Of a stretch of DNA of 58,847 nt, positions 34,419 through 42,580 are shown in pieces (position 1 is the stretch's first letter; each line of letters opens with the position of its first letter). A model generated the notes under the pieces. The model did not search any database, had not been told where the DNA came from, and saw nothing but the letters and a program-made list of their open reading frames with translations. Made by a program: the position numbers and the translations under genes. This DNA comes from CAZOKN01 sp964580525. Its GTDB lineage: Bacteria; Pseudomonadota; Alphaproteobacteria; Rickettsiales; UBA6187. The DNA is taken from assembly GCA_964580525.1 (NCBI GenBank), contig CAZOKN010000006.1, positions 1 through 58,847 of the forward strand. The letters run 5' to 3'.

Positions 34419-34922
34419 ATGGTTTTGCAAGCCAAAGAAGATTTGAAATTTTTATACATGAAAATCAGACTGTTAGCAGTCGGAAATGTTAGTGATGACA
34501 TTATAGTAACCCTTGAATATCTGGGTTTTAAGGACATTACACGTATCAAAAGCGGTAAAGAAGCTTTGCTCGCCTGCGAAGGCAATGTTTATGGCTTTGT
34601 GATTTCTGACGTTACAACCTCTGATATAAGTGGCATTGAATTTGTTAAAAAATTGCGCCTTGATGTAAAGTCCAAGACCCGCTTTGCCCATATAATACTA
34701 TTTTTGGAGTCAAAAGACGTTACAAAAGAGGTTGTTTCTGGCGCTAGAGATGCTGGCACCACAGAAATGATGCTAAAGCCGTTTGAGGTTATTGCTGTAC
34801 GCGAAAAGGTTGAATCAATAGTGCGTAATCCACGTAATTTCATAATTTCCCGTGGCTATGTGGGGCCGGATAGACGCAGAAAAAAGCAAAATATCGATAA
34901 AGAGCGTAGAAAAGATAGTTAG
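34419..34922 (+). CDS. Single-domain response regulator (CheY-like)
   Basis: A receiver protein of 167 residues. The phosphoacceptor region reads FVISDVTTSDISGIEFVKKLR, and the conserved Lys is in MLKPFE. The paired acidic residues after the first strand are replaced (LAVGNVSDD), so Mg binding may be altered. The tail GYVGPDRRRKKQ is typical of small alphaproteobacterial receivers. No histidine kinase or output gene is adjacent. The ATG at 34419 is chosen; a TTG at 34404 and an ATG at 34458 are alternatives, and ribosome binding sites are weak for all. Confidence 0.85.
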   Translation: MVLQAKEDLKFLYMKIRLLAVGNVSDDIIVTLEYLGFKDITRIKSGKEALLACEGNVYGFVISDVTTSDISGIEFVKKLRLDVKSKTRFAHIILFLESKDVTKEVVSGARDAGTTEMMLKPFEVIAVREKVESIVRNPRNFIISRGYVGPDRRRKKQNIDKERRKDS

Positions 34923-35059
34923 CTATAACTACCTATATATAGGGCCTCTTACTTATCCTCATATGACTAAATTAGATACTTGCTACAAAAATGTTTTATT
35001 CTTGATATAATGTGGCATTAAGAGTATAAACCCCCATAAATTATAAAAAATAGAAGAAT

Positions 35060-36430
35060 ATGTCATTTACCATAGCAATAATCGGTAGGCCAAATGTTGG
35101 AAAATCTACCCTGTTTAACAGATTAACGGGACGAAAATACGCTCTGGTTGACGATTTACCTGGCGTTACTCGCGATCGCCGTGAAGGAAAAGGTTATATT
35201 GCTTCTATGGAATTTCGGGTTATTGATACTCCTGGCCTAGAAGAAGCCCCAGAAGCTGCTCTTGAAACAAGGATGATGCGCCAGACAGAAGCTGCCATTG
35301 ATGAAGCTGATTTATGTTTTATGATGATGGATGGTAGACAAGGTTTGACCCCGGCAGACAAATATTTTGCTGGTTGGTTGCGTAAAAAAAATAAGCAAGT
35401 AATTCTCGTCGTCAATAAATGTGAAGGTGATAGAGGAGATCATGGTGTACATGAGGCTTTCAAGCTAGGCTTTAAGGATATTGTTCCAATTTCTGCAGAA
35501 CATAATGATGGAATGGCCGATTTATATGCGGCAGTTGAGCCACACAAAGATCGCTACGACAGAGAAATCGGCAATCTTGAAGTTTCGATGGCGCATGAAG
35601 ACGATGATAAATACATACAAATAGCTATAGTTGGTAGGCCAAATACTGGTAAATCGACCTTGCTCAATAAACTTTTCGGCAGTGAGCGTGTTTTGACTGG
35701 ACCAGAAGCGGGAATAACCAGAGATTCCATAGCTATTGATTGGGAATTTGAAGGTAAAAATGTTCGTCTTATCGATACGGCGGGAATTAGAAGACGTGCA
35801 AATGTAACGGGTAAGCTAGAGAAGCTATCAGTGGCGGATTCTCTACGTGCGCTGCGCTATGCTCACATCGCCGTTCTTATGATTGATGTTACATCGCCAT
35901 TTGATAAGCAGGATCTCGCTATCGCCGAAACTATCATAAAAGAGGGTAGGGCGATTGTTATCGGTGTCAATAAATGGGATACTGTGAAAGATAAGCCAGC
36001 TATGCTGAAAGAGCTGAAGCACATGGTTGATATGCTTCTACCGGATATTAAAGGTGTACCGCTTATTACTATGTCAGCTAAAACCGGAGATAATATCACT
36101 GCTGTTATAAAGCGTGGGCTCAAGGCTTATGAAGTATGGAATAGGCGTATTACTACAAATAAATTAAATAACTGGTTGCAGTTTGCCCAAGAAAAGCATA
36201 TGCCGCCGCTTGGTAAAAACAAGCGTAGAATAAAGCTTAAATATATTACGCAAGGTAATAGTCGCCCGCCGACATTTACTATATTTTCAAATATGCCATC
36301 TGATCTGCCGGATAGCTATAAGCGTTATGTTATGAACGCTCTGCGCGACGACTTTGGTTTTCCAGGCGTGCCTATGCGCGTGATGTTTAGGGCTTCGGAA
36401 AATCCTTATGAGAAAAAAAAGAAGAAGTAA
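35060..36430 (+). CDS. der: Ribosome-assembly GTPase Der (EngA)
   Basis: A 456-residue protein with two GTPase domains and a KH-like C-terminal domain. The P loops are GRPNVGKST (residue about 8) and GRPNTGKST (about 191). The G3 motifs DTPG and DTAG and the second G4 motif NKWD are present. The first G4 reads NKCEG, which I regard as usual in alphaproteobacteria. Der matures the 50S subunit. The gene is single, with a 60-bp gap before the ABC gene. Confidence 0.97.
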   Translation: MSFTIAIIGRPNVGKSTLFNRLTGRKYALVDDLPGVTRDRREGKGYIASMEFRVIDTPGLEEAPEAALETRMMRQTEAAIDEADLCFMMMDGRQGLTPADKYFAGWLRKKNKQVILVVNKCEGDRGDHGVHEAFKLGFKDIVPISAEHNDGMADLYAAVEPHKDRYDREIGNLEVSMAHEDDDKYIQIAIVGRPNTGKSTLLNKLFGSERVLTGPEAGITRDSIAIDWEFEGKNVRLIDTAGIRRRANVTGKLEKLSVADSLRALRYAHIAVLMIDVTSPFDKQDLAIAETIIKEGRAIVIGVNKWDTVKDKPAMLKELKHMVDMLLPDIKGVPLITMSAKTGDNITAVIKRGLKAYEVWNRRITTNKLNNWLQFAQEKHMPPLGKNKRRIKLKYITQGNSRPPTFTIFSNMPSDLPDSYKRYVMNALRDDFGFPGVPMRVMFRASENPYEKKKKK

Positions 36431-36513
36431 TTTGCTGCTTTTATACTATCAATTTCTCTAATTTTGCTGTATCTCTCCTGGCAACTTTATGAATGTCCTT
36501 AAAAAGGATTATT

Positions 36514-38298
36514 ATGCGACTATCAGAAGCTCATGAGCTAAGACGCAGCAACCAGAAAACGGCTGAAATTGCTCAATTAAAACCAATATGGCAATATATA
36601 AAGCCATATAAATGGCAATTGGCATTAGCAATTATTTCACTATTTATCACCTCGTCTTCCGTCCTGGGAATTGGCAAAGGTCTTGGCTATTTGGTTGATA
36701 AAGGCCTTGCTGGCAAAGATCCACATTTATTAAATGTTGCATTAGTGATTTTACTTGCCGTAACTTTCCTACTTGCACTTGGAAGCTACGCTAGATTTTA
36801 TTTTATTACCTATGTTGGCGAAAATGTTGTTGCAGACATCAGGCGTGATTTATACAAACAAATATTAAAGCTTTCTGCGGAATTTTACGAAAGCACAAAA
36901 ACCGGCGATATATTGTCACGTATGACCGTAGATACATCATTGATTCAAATGGTTGTTGGAAGTAGCTTGTCTATAGCATTAAGAAATACATTGATGTTTT
37001 TAGGTGGTATTGGCTTGTTGATGCACACCAGTTTTAAGCTCACTTTAATAGTATGTTTATTTATCCCTATTGTTGTGTTTCCAATAATATTTTTGGGTAG
37101 AAAATTGCGCGGTCTTTCGCGTGAAGCTCAAGAAAAAATAGGTGCAATTTCTTCGCATGCAGAAGAAAGTATAAACGGCATAAAAACTATTCAGTCTTTT
37201 GTGCGCGAAAAACTTGAGCAAACATATTTTGCACGGTTTGTTGACGATGCGCTAAAAGCATCTCTTGATAGAACTAAGCTGCGTTCTATGTTGACGGCTA
37301 TTGTTATTATGGTAGTTTTTGGCTCCGTTGGCTTTGTTTTGTGGATTGGTGGGCAAGATGTTTTGGCCGGTAAAATGAGTGGTGGCCAGCTTTCATCATT
37401 TATTTTCTATTCTGTTGTAGTTGCTGGTTCGCTTGGAGCTATAAGTGAAGTTGTTGGTGATTTACAAAGAGCTGCCGGCGCAACTGAAAGAATGCTTGGT
37501 TTTCTGCAATTACAGCCTTCTGTGCAAGATCCTATAAGCCCTTTGTCTTTGCCGAGAAATGTCGGCGGAAATATAAGCTTTGATAAGGTTACATTTAATT
37601 ATCCTGCGCAGAAAGAACGCTCAGCAATAAAAGATTTTAGCCTGGATATAAAAAGTGGCGAAACAATTGCTTTGGCCGGACATTCGGGCGCCGGAAAAAG
37701 TACTATATTTCAATTGCTTTTGCGTTTTTATGATGTTTCCAAAGGCGATATAAAAATAGATGGTGTTAGCATTCAAAAATTAATGCTTAGCGATTTAAGA
37801 GGGCTGTTTGGTATGGTGCCACAAGACCCTATTATATTCTCTGCCACTGCCTATGAAAATATATTATTCGGCAATCCTGATGCTAGCGAAAGCCAGGTGC
37901 GTGACGCAGCAAAAGCGGCTGCTGCCCTTGAATTTATTGAAAAATTACCGCAAGGATTTAATTCTTTTCTTGGTGAAAAAGGTGTGCGATTATCCGGTGG
38001 TGAAAAGCAAAGAATTGCTATCGCTCGTACATTCCTGAAAGATCCAAAAATATTGTTGTTAGATGAGGCAACTTCGGCCCTGGATATGGGCAATGAAAAA
38101 CTGGTACAGGAAGCGTTTGAGCGTTTAAAAAAACACCGCACAACAATTATTATTGCACATAGATTATCAACAATTCAAAATGCGGATAGAATAATAGTTC
38201 TTGATAACGGCCATATTGCCGAAATCGGTACACATAAGGAATTGCTAAAGAAAAAAGGCATATACGCTAATCTGGTTAAGACAGGTGCAGAGGCTTAG
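36514..38298 (+). CDS. MsbA-like ABC exporter, fused membrane and ATPase domains
   Basis: A 594-residue half-transporter with six membrane helices (about 30-320) and a nucleotide-binding domain (about 350-590). The Walker A is GHSGAGKST, the signature LSGGEKQR, Walker B ILLLDEAT and the switch His is in IIAHRLST. It belongs to the lipid or drug exporter group near MsbA. The ATG at 36514 has AAAAAGGA six bases upstream and is preferred over one at 36493. Substrate is uncertain (lipid A/phospholipid or drug). Confidence 0.9.
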   Translation: MRLSEAHELRRSNQKTAEIAQLKPIWQYIKPYKWQLALAIISLFITSSSVLGIGKGLGYLVDKGLAGKDPHLLNVALVILLAVTFLLALGSYARFYFITYVGENVVADIRRDLYKQILKLSAEFYESTKTGDILSRMTVDTSLIQMVVGSSLSIALRNTLMFLGGIGLLMHTSFKLTLIVCLFIPIVVFPIIFLGRKLRGLSREAQEKIGAISSHAEESINGIKTIQSFVREKLEQTYFARFVDDALKASLDRTKLRSMLTAIVIMVVFGSVGFVLWIGGQDVLAGKMSGGQLSSFIFYSVVVAGSLGAISEVVGDLQRAAGATERMLGFLQLQPSVQDPISPLSLPRNVGGNISFDKVTFNYPAQKERSAIKDFSLDIKSGETIALAGHSGAGKSTIFQLLLRFYDVSKGDIKIDGVSIQKLMLSDLRGLFGMVPQDPIIFSATAYENILFGNPDASESQVRDAAKAAAALEFIEKLPQGFNSFLGEKGVRLSGGEKQRIAIARTFLKDPKILLLDEATSALDMGNEKLVQEAFERLKKHRTTIIIAHRLSTIQNADRIIVLDNGHIAEIGTHKELLKKKGIYANLVKTGAEA

Positions 38299-38377
38299 AG
38301 ACTTATTAGAAAAGCAGCCTAAGCTCAAATCAACCAAAAGTTTAAAAACAGTTGAACTTTATATTATTTAATGTTAC

Positions 38378-38409
38378 TCTACCACAAGGCCAATTTTATG
38401 TGTGGTAGA
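38378..38409 (+). promoter_or_regulatory. Hairpin over the start region of the 38412 gene
   Basis: TCTACCACA (38378-38386) and TGTGGTAGA (38401-38409) are exact complements around a 14-base loop, ending two bases before the ATG. No Shine-Dalgarno lies between the stem and the start; AAGG in the loop is too far away unless the RNA folds. The hairpin could gate translation. Confidence 0.45.
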
Positions 38410-38411
38410 TC

Positions 38412-38945
38412 ATGTCTATTTTAGACGTTATAAATAATAGTTTGAATGGTTATACATCGTCGTCAACAGGAGGCTCCAACGCTTCTGCTGTGGCATCACC
38501 AACTCCAACAACGTCTAATACAACATCTACAACTGATAGCAGCCACGGCCCGGCATATTTGATTGATATTAGCGAAGCGGCTCAAAAAATTCTTGATGAG
38601 GATAGAAAAAGTGGAGTAGCCAACCAATTTGGCGGTAAAATCACTCTTACTGATGCTCAAAAGCAAAAAATTGAAGATATTTTAAGTAAATACGAGAATG
38701 ATCCTTTAACTGACGATGTTATTGCGCTGATAGATAAGGATTTGCAAGCGGCGGGCGTTGCGCCTGACCAATTGGCTAAAATTCAAGAATTGAAGGAGTA
38801 TAGCCCTGTTAATTCTTTCTTACAGCTAGTAGGTTCTGATGGCAGCTCTAGCAGTCCTGCATCTTTGATAGGTTCTGGTGACTCAAACGAATCTTCTCTT
38901 ATTCCTACAATCAATAATTTAATCAAGCTTTCCGGTAACTACTAA
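38412..38945 (+). CDS. Hypothetical protein, 177 residues, Ser/Thr-rich N-terminus
   Basis: Not recognised with confidence. Residues 14-46 are almost all Ser, Thr, Gly, Ala and Pro. A helical core follows (LIDISEAAQKILDEDRK to DKDLQAAGVAPDQLAKIQELK), then a Ser-rich tail. There is no signal peptide. The IDISxxAQ pattern reminds me of small alphaproteobacterial proteins of unknown role, sometimes near flagellin genes, but no such genes occur here. A perfect hairpin overlaps its start region. Confidence 0.7.
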   Translation: MSILDVINNSLNGYTSSSTGGSNASAVASPTPTTSNTTSTTDSSHGPAYLIDISEAAQKILDEDRKSGVANQFGGKITLTDAQKQKIEDILSKYENDPLTDDVIALIDKDLQAAGVAPDQLAKIQELKEYSPVNSFLQLVGSDGSSSSPASLIGSGDSNESSLIPTINNLIKLSGNY

Positions 38946-39028
38946 GACCGTTAAATCTTTCGTTTCCTTATTGCCAAGATTTATTATTTCTGCAATCTTG
39001 TTTTAGTTGGAACCGTGGAGATTTGTTT

Positions 39029-39532
39029 ATGTTCAGATTATTTGCATTTTTAATTGTATCATTATTTTCCGTTATGGCCATTAGCGCACCTGCGCCAGAG
39101 CAATCTTATAACAAAAAACCTCTAACAAAATTGCAAGAAGATGTCACCATGGGTGGTGGCACAGAAAAACCATTTGAAAATGAATATTGGAACAACAAAG
39201 CAGAAGGCATTTATGTTGATGTAATTTCTGGCAAGCCGCTTTTTTCTTCTACAGATAAATATGACTCAGGAACTGGTTGGCCAAGTTTTACCCAGCCAAT
39301 CGACAATAATTTCGTTAAAATGAAAGAAGATAGCAGTTTTGGTATGGATCGTACGGAGGTTAAGTCTTCTGACTCAGATTCGCATCTTGGCCATGTTTTC
39401 AACGATGGGCCAAAAGATAAAGGTGGCAAACGTTATTGCATAAATTCCGCTGCTCTGGATTTTATCCCAAAAGATAAGCTTGAAAAAGAAGGCTATGGTA
39501 AATATTTGATCTTGTTTGAAAAGAAGAAATAA
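39029..39532 (+). CDS. msrB: Peptide methionine (R)-S-oxide reductase, exported
   Basis: This 167-residue protein has an N-terminal signal sequence (about 1-20, FAFLIVSLFSVMAISA), so it should act in the periplasm. MsrB motifs include SGTGWPSFTQP, DSHLGHVFNDGP, and the catalytic Cys in KRYCINSAAL. The two CxxC zinc pairs of many MsrB proteins are absent (VDVISGKPLFSS at the first). It reduces R-methionine sulfoxide in proteins. The ATG at 39029, with GTGGAG upstream, is chosen over a TTG at 39023. No msrA lies nearby. Confidence 0.92.
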   Translation: MFRLFAFLIVSLFSVMAISAPAPEQSYNKKPLTKLQEDVTMGGGTEKPFENEYWNNKAEGIYVDVISGKPLFSSTDKYDSGTGWPSFTQPIDNNFVKMKEDSSFGMDRTEVKSSDSDSHLGHVFNDGPKDKGGKRYCINSAALDFIPKDKLEKEGYGKYLILFEKKK

Positions 39533-39624
39533 TTCATCTCAGATTTCCCTTTCAGTTTTAAATAATTGTGGATTCCCGGTCTAATTGGACTTAAAATAAC
39601 AAAATACAAAACATAGGAACAATA

Positions 39625-40383
39625 ATGCCAAAACATATTACGTCAGATATTATTGAAACAGCAATGGTATTTGCGGCTGGCTTCGGCAAGCGTATGCGCC
39701 CAATCACTGATAAAATTCCTAAGCCTATGGTTAAAATTTCTGGCAAAACTATGATAGATAGTGCGCTGGATAAACTTGCAGCGGCTGGTGTTAAAAAAGC
39801 AGTGGTGAATAGCCATTATCTTTATGATGTTTTAGAATCATATCTTGCTCAAAGAAAAAATCCTTCACCTAAAATAAAAATTTCGCGAGAACAGGATGTT
39901 ATCCTTGAAACTGGAGGTGGCATAGTAAAAGCTTTGCCTATTTTGGGAAGCAAACCTTTTTTTTCAGTCAATAGTGATATAGTATGGATTGATGCTAAAA
40001 AACCGGCGTTGCAGCGCATGCTTGAGAAATGGAATCCTGAAAAAATGGATGTTTTGATGTTGCTGCATCCTGTTGAGAAAGCTGTTGGTTATGAAGGGAA
40101 GGGTGATTTTGATCTTTTGCCTGATGGTAGATTAAAAAGAAACGACAACGGCAAACATGAATATGTTTTTACCGGTGTTATGATTACTAAGCCGGAAATT
40201 TTTCAAGGTCTGGAAGAAAAGCCTTTCTCTCTTTACAGAGATTTTCTGCACGCAAAATATATACAAAAAGATGGCTCTCTAAATAAAATGTTTGGTCTTG
40301 TGCATGATGGCCAGTGGTTACATATCGGTACGCCGGAAGGAATTGAGGTGGCGGAGAGGTATATATCAGGTTTGACAAGCTAG
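39625..40383 (+). CDS. Nucleotidyltransferase, MurU-like
   Basis: A 252-residue sugar-phosphate nucleotidyltransferase. It starts AMVFAAGFGKRMRPITDKIPKPMVKI, the nucleotide-binding signature, with LETGGGIVKALPILG and NSDIVWID (Asp for metal). Short proteins of this type, about 240 residues, include MurU, which makes UDP-MurNAc from MurNAc-1-phosphate in peptidoglycan recycling. The kinase partner AmgK is not adjacent. A role in mannose or glucose-1-phosphate activation cannot be excluded. Confidence 0.85.
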   Translation: MPKHITSDIIETAMVFAAGFGKRMRPITDKIPKPMVKISGKTMIDSALDKLAAAGVKKAVVNSHYLYDVLESYLAQRKNPSPKIKISREQDVILETGGGIVKALPILGSKPFFSVNSDIVWIDAKKPALQRMLEKWNPEKMDVLMLLHPVEKAVGYEGKGDFDLLPDGRLKRNDNGKHEYVFTGVMITKPEIFQGLEEKPFSLYRDFLHAKYIQKDGSLNKMFGLVHDGQWLHIGTPEGIEVAERYISGLTS

Positions 40384-40618
40384 AGCCAATTTCCTTCCAC
40401 TTTGTCTAAACACTTAATTCTTATAAATTAACACAAATTTCATTCCTCTGCGTGGAAAAGTGAATTTTTCCAGCCAAAATCAGGCCCATTTGTTTAAAAA
40501 AGGCTCTCTAATATAGAATTTAGTAGGCGGATTTAGAGAAATCCATTGATTATTTATTAAAAATTTAGTAAAAGGGCATTGTTTGTAACAAATTGCGTAT
40601 AAAGTGTGGGGTGTTTTT

Positions 40619-41506
40619 ATGCCAGGACTAGGATTTTGGGTAGACGGACAAGGTGTGGTGCATAGTGCGCAAAGCGGTGCCATATTATTTTATGATAACA
40701 ATAGCGATTATTATGCGTTTACAAATTTTTATAACGCAGCTTCCTTCAATTTAGTATTAAATCAGGCCAATTATACATTCAGAACATCAGAACATGCATT
40801 CCAGGCTTTGAAATTTGCTCCTGGTAGTGAAGAGTTTATGGCAGTCTTAAATGCTAAAACTTCAAGGGATGTATTTAATTTAGCTAATGGTACAGATGGT
40901 CGTTTTAAGGATAAAATTAGACCAGATTGGCAAAATGTTAGCGAAGCAATTATGTATCAAATATTGTGTTCGAAATTTTCTCAAGATCCTAATCTTAAAC
41001 AGCTTCTTGCTCAAACAGGAGATCGAGTTTTAATTGAGAATGCTGGTGGAAACGATTCTTTCTGGGGCAATGGTGTTGATGGAAGAGGGCAAAATAAATT
41101 AGGTATTTGCTTGATGCAGACAAGGACGGAGTTAGGAAGAAATCCTGGCATGGTTTATAATGCAATTTCCACTGATCTTGTTTTACCTTCGGTGCGACAA
41201 GAAACTGATCTGCAAAAAGCGGTTAGGTTGATTCGCAACCATGGTCGATATGGAACAGCTTCATCACGTAAAGGAATCGTTGTGGAGTTTGGAATTAGTC
41301 AACAAAGTGGCGGTGTTTATATACAAGAAAAAAACTCTGATAAGGCTATATATGTAGCAGTGGACGGAGTAATAAAAGAAGGTCAAAAAGGCCATCCTAA
41401 TACTTACCGTGTGGTAACAGAAGAACAATCTGGCTGGACCAAGTGGGCAGCTCCAATTGTAAGTAACGCTTTAGATAAATCAAAAGATAACGGGTATAAG
41501 CGTTAG
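40619..41506 (+). CDS. NADAR-domain protein with an unknown C-terminal domain
   Basis: A 295-residue protein. Residues about 15-175 form a NADAR (YbiA/DUF1768) domain: FYDNNSDYYAFTNFYNA, FRTSEHAFQALKF, SEAIMYQILCSKFSQ and SFWGNGVDGRGQNKLGICLM. Known members hydrolyse N-glycosidic bonds, for example of riboflavin intermediates or ADP-ribose adducts. The remaining 120 residues (about 180-295) match nothing I know. The ATG at 40619 with GTGGGG upstream is preferred over a GTG at 40604. It has its own terminator and no operon partners. Confidence 0.85.
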   Translation: MPGLGFWVDGQGVVHSAQSGAILFYDNNSDYYAFTNFYNAASFNLVLNQANYTFRTSEHAFQALKFAPGSEEFMAVLNAKTSRDVFNLANGTDGRFKDKIRPDWQNVSEAIMYQILCSKFSQDPNLKQLLAQTGDRVLIENAGGNDSFWGNGVDGRGQNKLGICLMQTRTELGRNPGMVYNAISTDLVLPSVRQETDLQKAVRLIRNHGRYGTASSRKGIVVEFGISQQSGGVYIQEKNSDKAIYVAVDGVIKEGQKGHPNTYRVVTEEQSGWTKWAAPIVSNALDKSKDNGYKR

Positions 41507-41532
41507 TTTAAATTATAAAAACTTAAAATCAT

Positions 41533-41570
41533 AAAAAAGTAACAAGCTATATAAACTTGTTACTTTTTTT
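41533..41570 (+). terminator. Terminator after the NADAR gene
   Basis: AAAAAGTAACAAG and CTTGTTACTTTTT form a long stem with an AT-rich loop, ending in seven T. It separates the NADAR gene from sdhC. Confidence 0.92.
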
Positions 41571-41667
41571 ATTTTTGCATATAGATTGATTGTTGATTTT
41601 CAAAAAAAAGCCACGTATATTACGACCCGCTATTTATATTAGTAACTTCAAGTCAGGTTGTGTTCAG

Positions 41668-42051
41668 GTGTCTAATTATTCAGATAAAAGACCGCTTTCT
41701 CCCCACTTAACAATATATAAACCGCAAATCACAAGTGTACTTTCTATAACTCATCGTATGACGGGCATTGGCCTTTTTGTGGGTGCTTTGCTGCTTAGCT
41801 GGTGGATAGTTATGAATGTTTATGGCTGTGGTGATTGCATAAATTTTTTGATTGAGTCTGTTGTAGGCCGAACATTTATGGTGCTGTGGACTCTTGCTTT
41901 ATATTATCACATGCTAAATGGCATTAGGCATTTGTTCTGGGATATGGGCAAGGGCTTTGAAATTAAGACGGTTACCGTAACTGGTTTTGTTGTTTTGTTC
42001 GGCGCAGCTGCTTTAACTTTGGCAAGCTGGCTTGCTGTTCTTTTTATATAG
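41668..42051 (+). CDS. sdhC: Succinate dehydrogenase cytochrome b556 subunit
   Basis: A 127-residue membrane anchor: RPLSPHLTIYKPQITSVLSITHRMTG (start of the family signature), three membrane helices, and YYHMLNGIRHLFWDMGKG with the haem-ligand His. A GTG at 41668 is chosen because it gives the family N-terminus (VSNYSDKRPLSPHL). An open frame extends upstream to 41590 without conservation. First gene of the sdhCDAB operon. Confidence 0.92.
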   Translation: MSNYSDKRPLSPHLTIYKPQITSVLSITHRMTGIGLFVGALLLSWWIVMNVYGCGDCINFLIESVVGRTFMVLWTLALYYHMLNGIRHLFWDMGKGFEIKTVTVTGFVVLFGAAALTLASWLAVLFI

Positions 42052-42061
42052 GGTTTGTAAC

Positions 42062-42565
42062 ATGGATTTACGTTCACCTCTCGGTAAGGCAAAGGGTTTA
42101 GGTTCGGCAAAAAATGGTGTGCATCATTGGCTTGTTCAACGCTTGACTGCTGTTGCATTAATTCCTTTGGTTATATGGTTTGTTGTAACTGTTATAAAAG
42201 CCAGCACAAGTGCTAACCATCTTATAGATTATTTGCATAGCCCGGTTAATTCTACAGCGATGATTTTATTTATATGCTTAGCTTTGTATCACGGTTGTTT
42301 GGGTATGAAAGTTGTTATTGAAGATTATGTGCATTGCGAATGCGGAAAAACAATATTGATTACATTGATAAATTTCTTTTCGATATTTACAGCGGTGTTA
42401 ACTGTGGTTGCTGTTTTATATGTGCATTTTGGAAATTATCACCAAAAAGGCCGTGATAATTTTTTCATGAGTGGTGAAGATATTGGTGCTAAAAAAGAGC
42501 AATATCAGAAATGGCAAGAAAAATTCTATAACAAGCTTAAAGAAAGCAATATTGAAGGTAAATAG
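42062..42565 (+). CDS. sdhD: Succinate dehydrogenase membrane anchor subunit
   Basis: A 167-residue protein with SAKNGVHHWLVQRLTAVALIPL at the start, three membrane helices and LYHGCLGMKVVIEDYVHCE, with a conserved His. It has a hydrophilic C-terminal extension of about 45 residues (from YHQKGRDNFF) that is longer than in most SdhD. It pairs with SdhC to bind haem and ubiquinone. It starts 10 bp after sdhC. Confidence 0.92.
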   Translation: MDLRSPLGKAKGLGSAKNGVHHWLVQRLTAVALIPLVIWFVVTVIKASTSANHLIDYLHSPVNSTAMILFICLALYHGCLGMKVVIEDYVHCECGKTILITLINFFSIFTAVLTVVAVLYVHFGNYHQKGRDNFFMSGEDIGAKKEQYQKWQEKFYNKLKESNIEGK

Positions 42566-42580
42566 AAAGGTTTAGCAATT

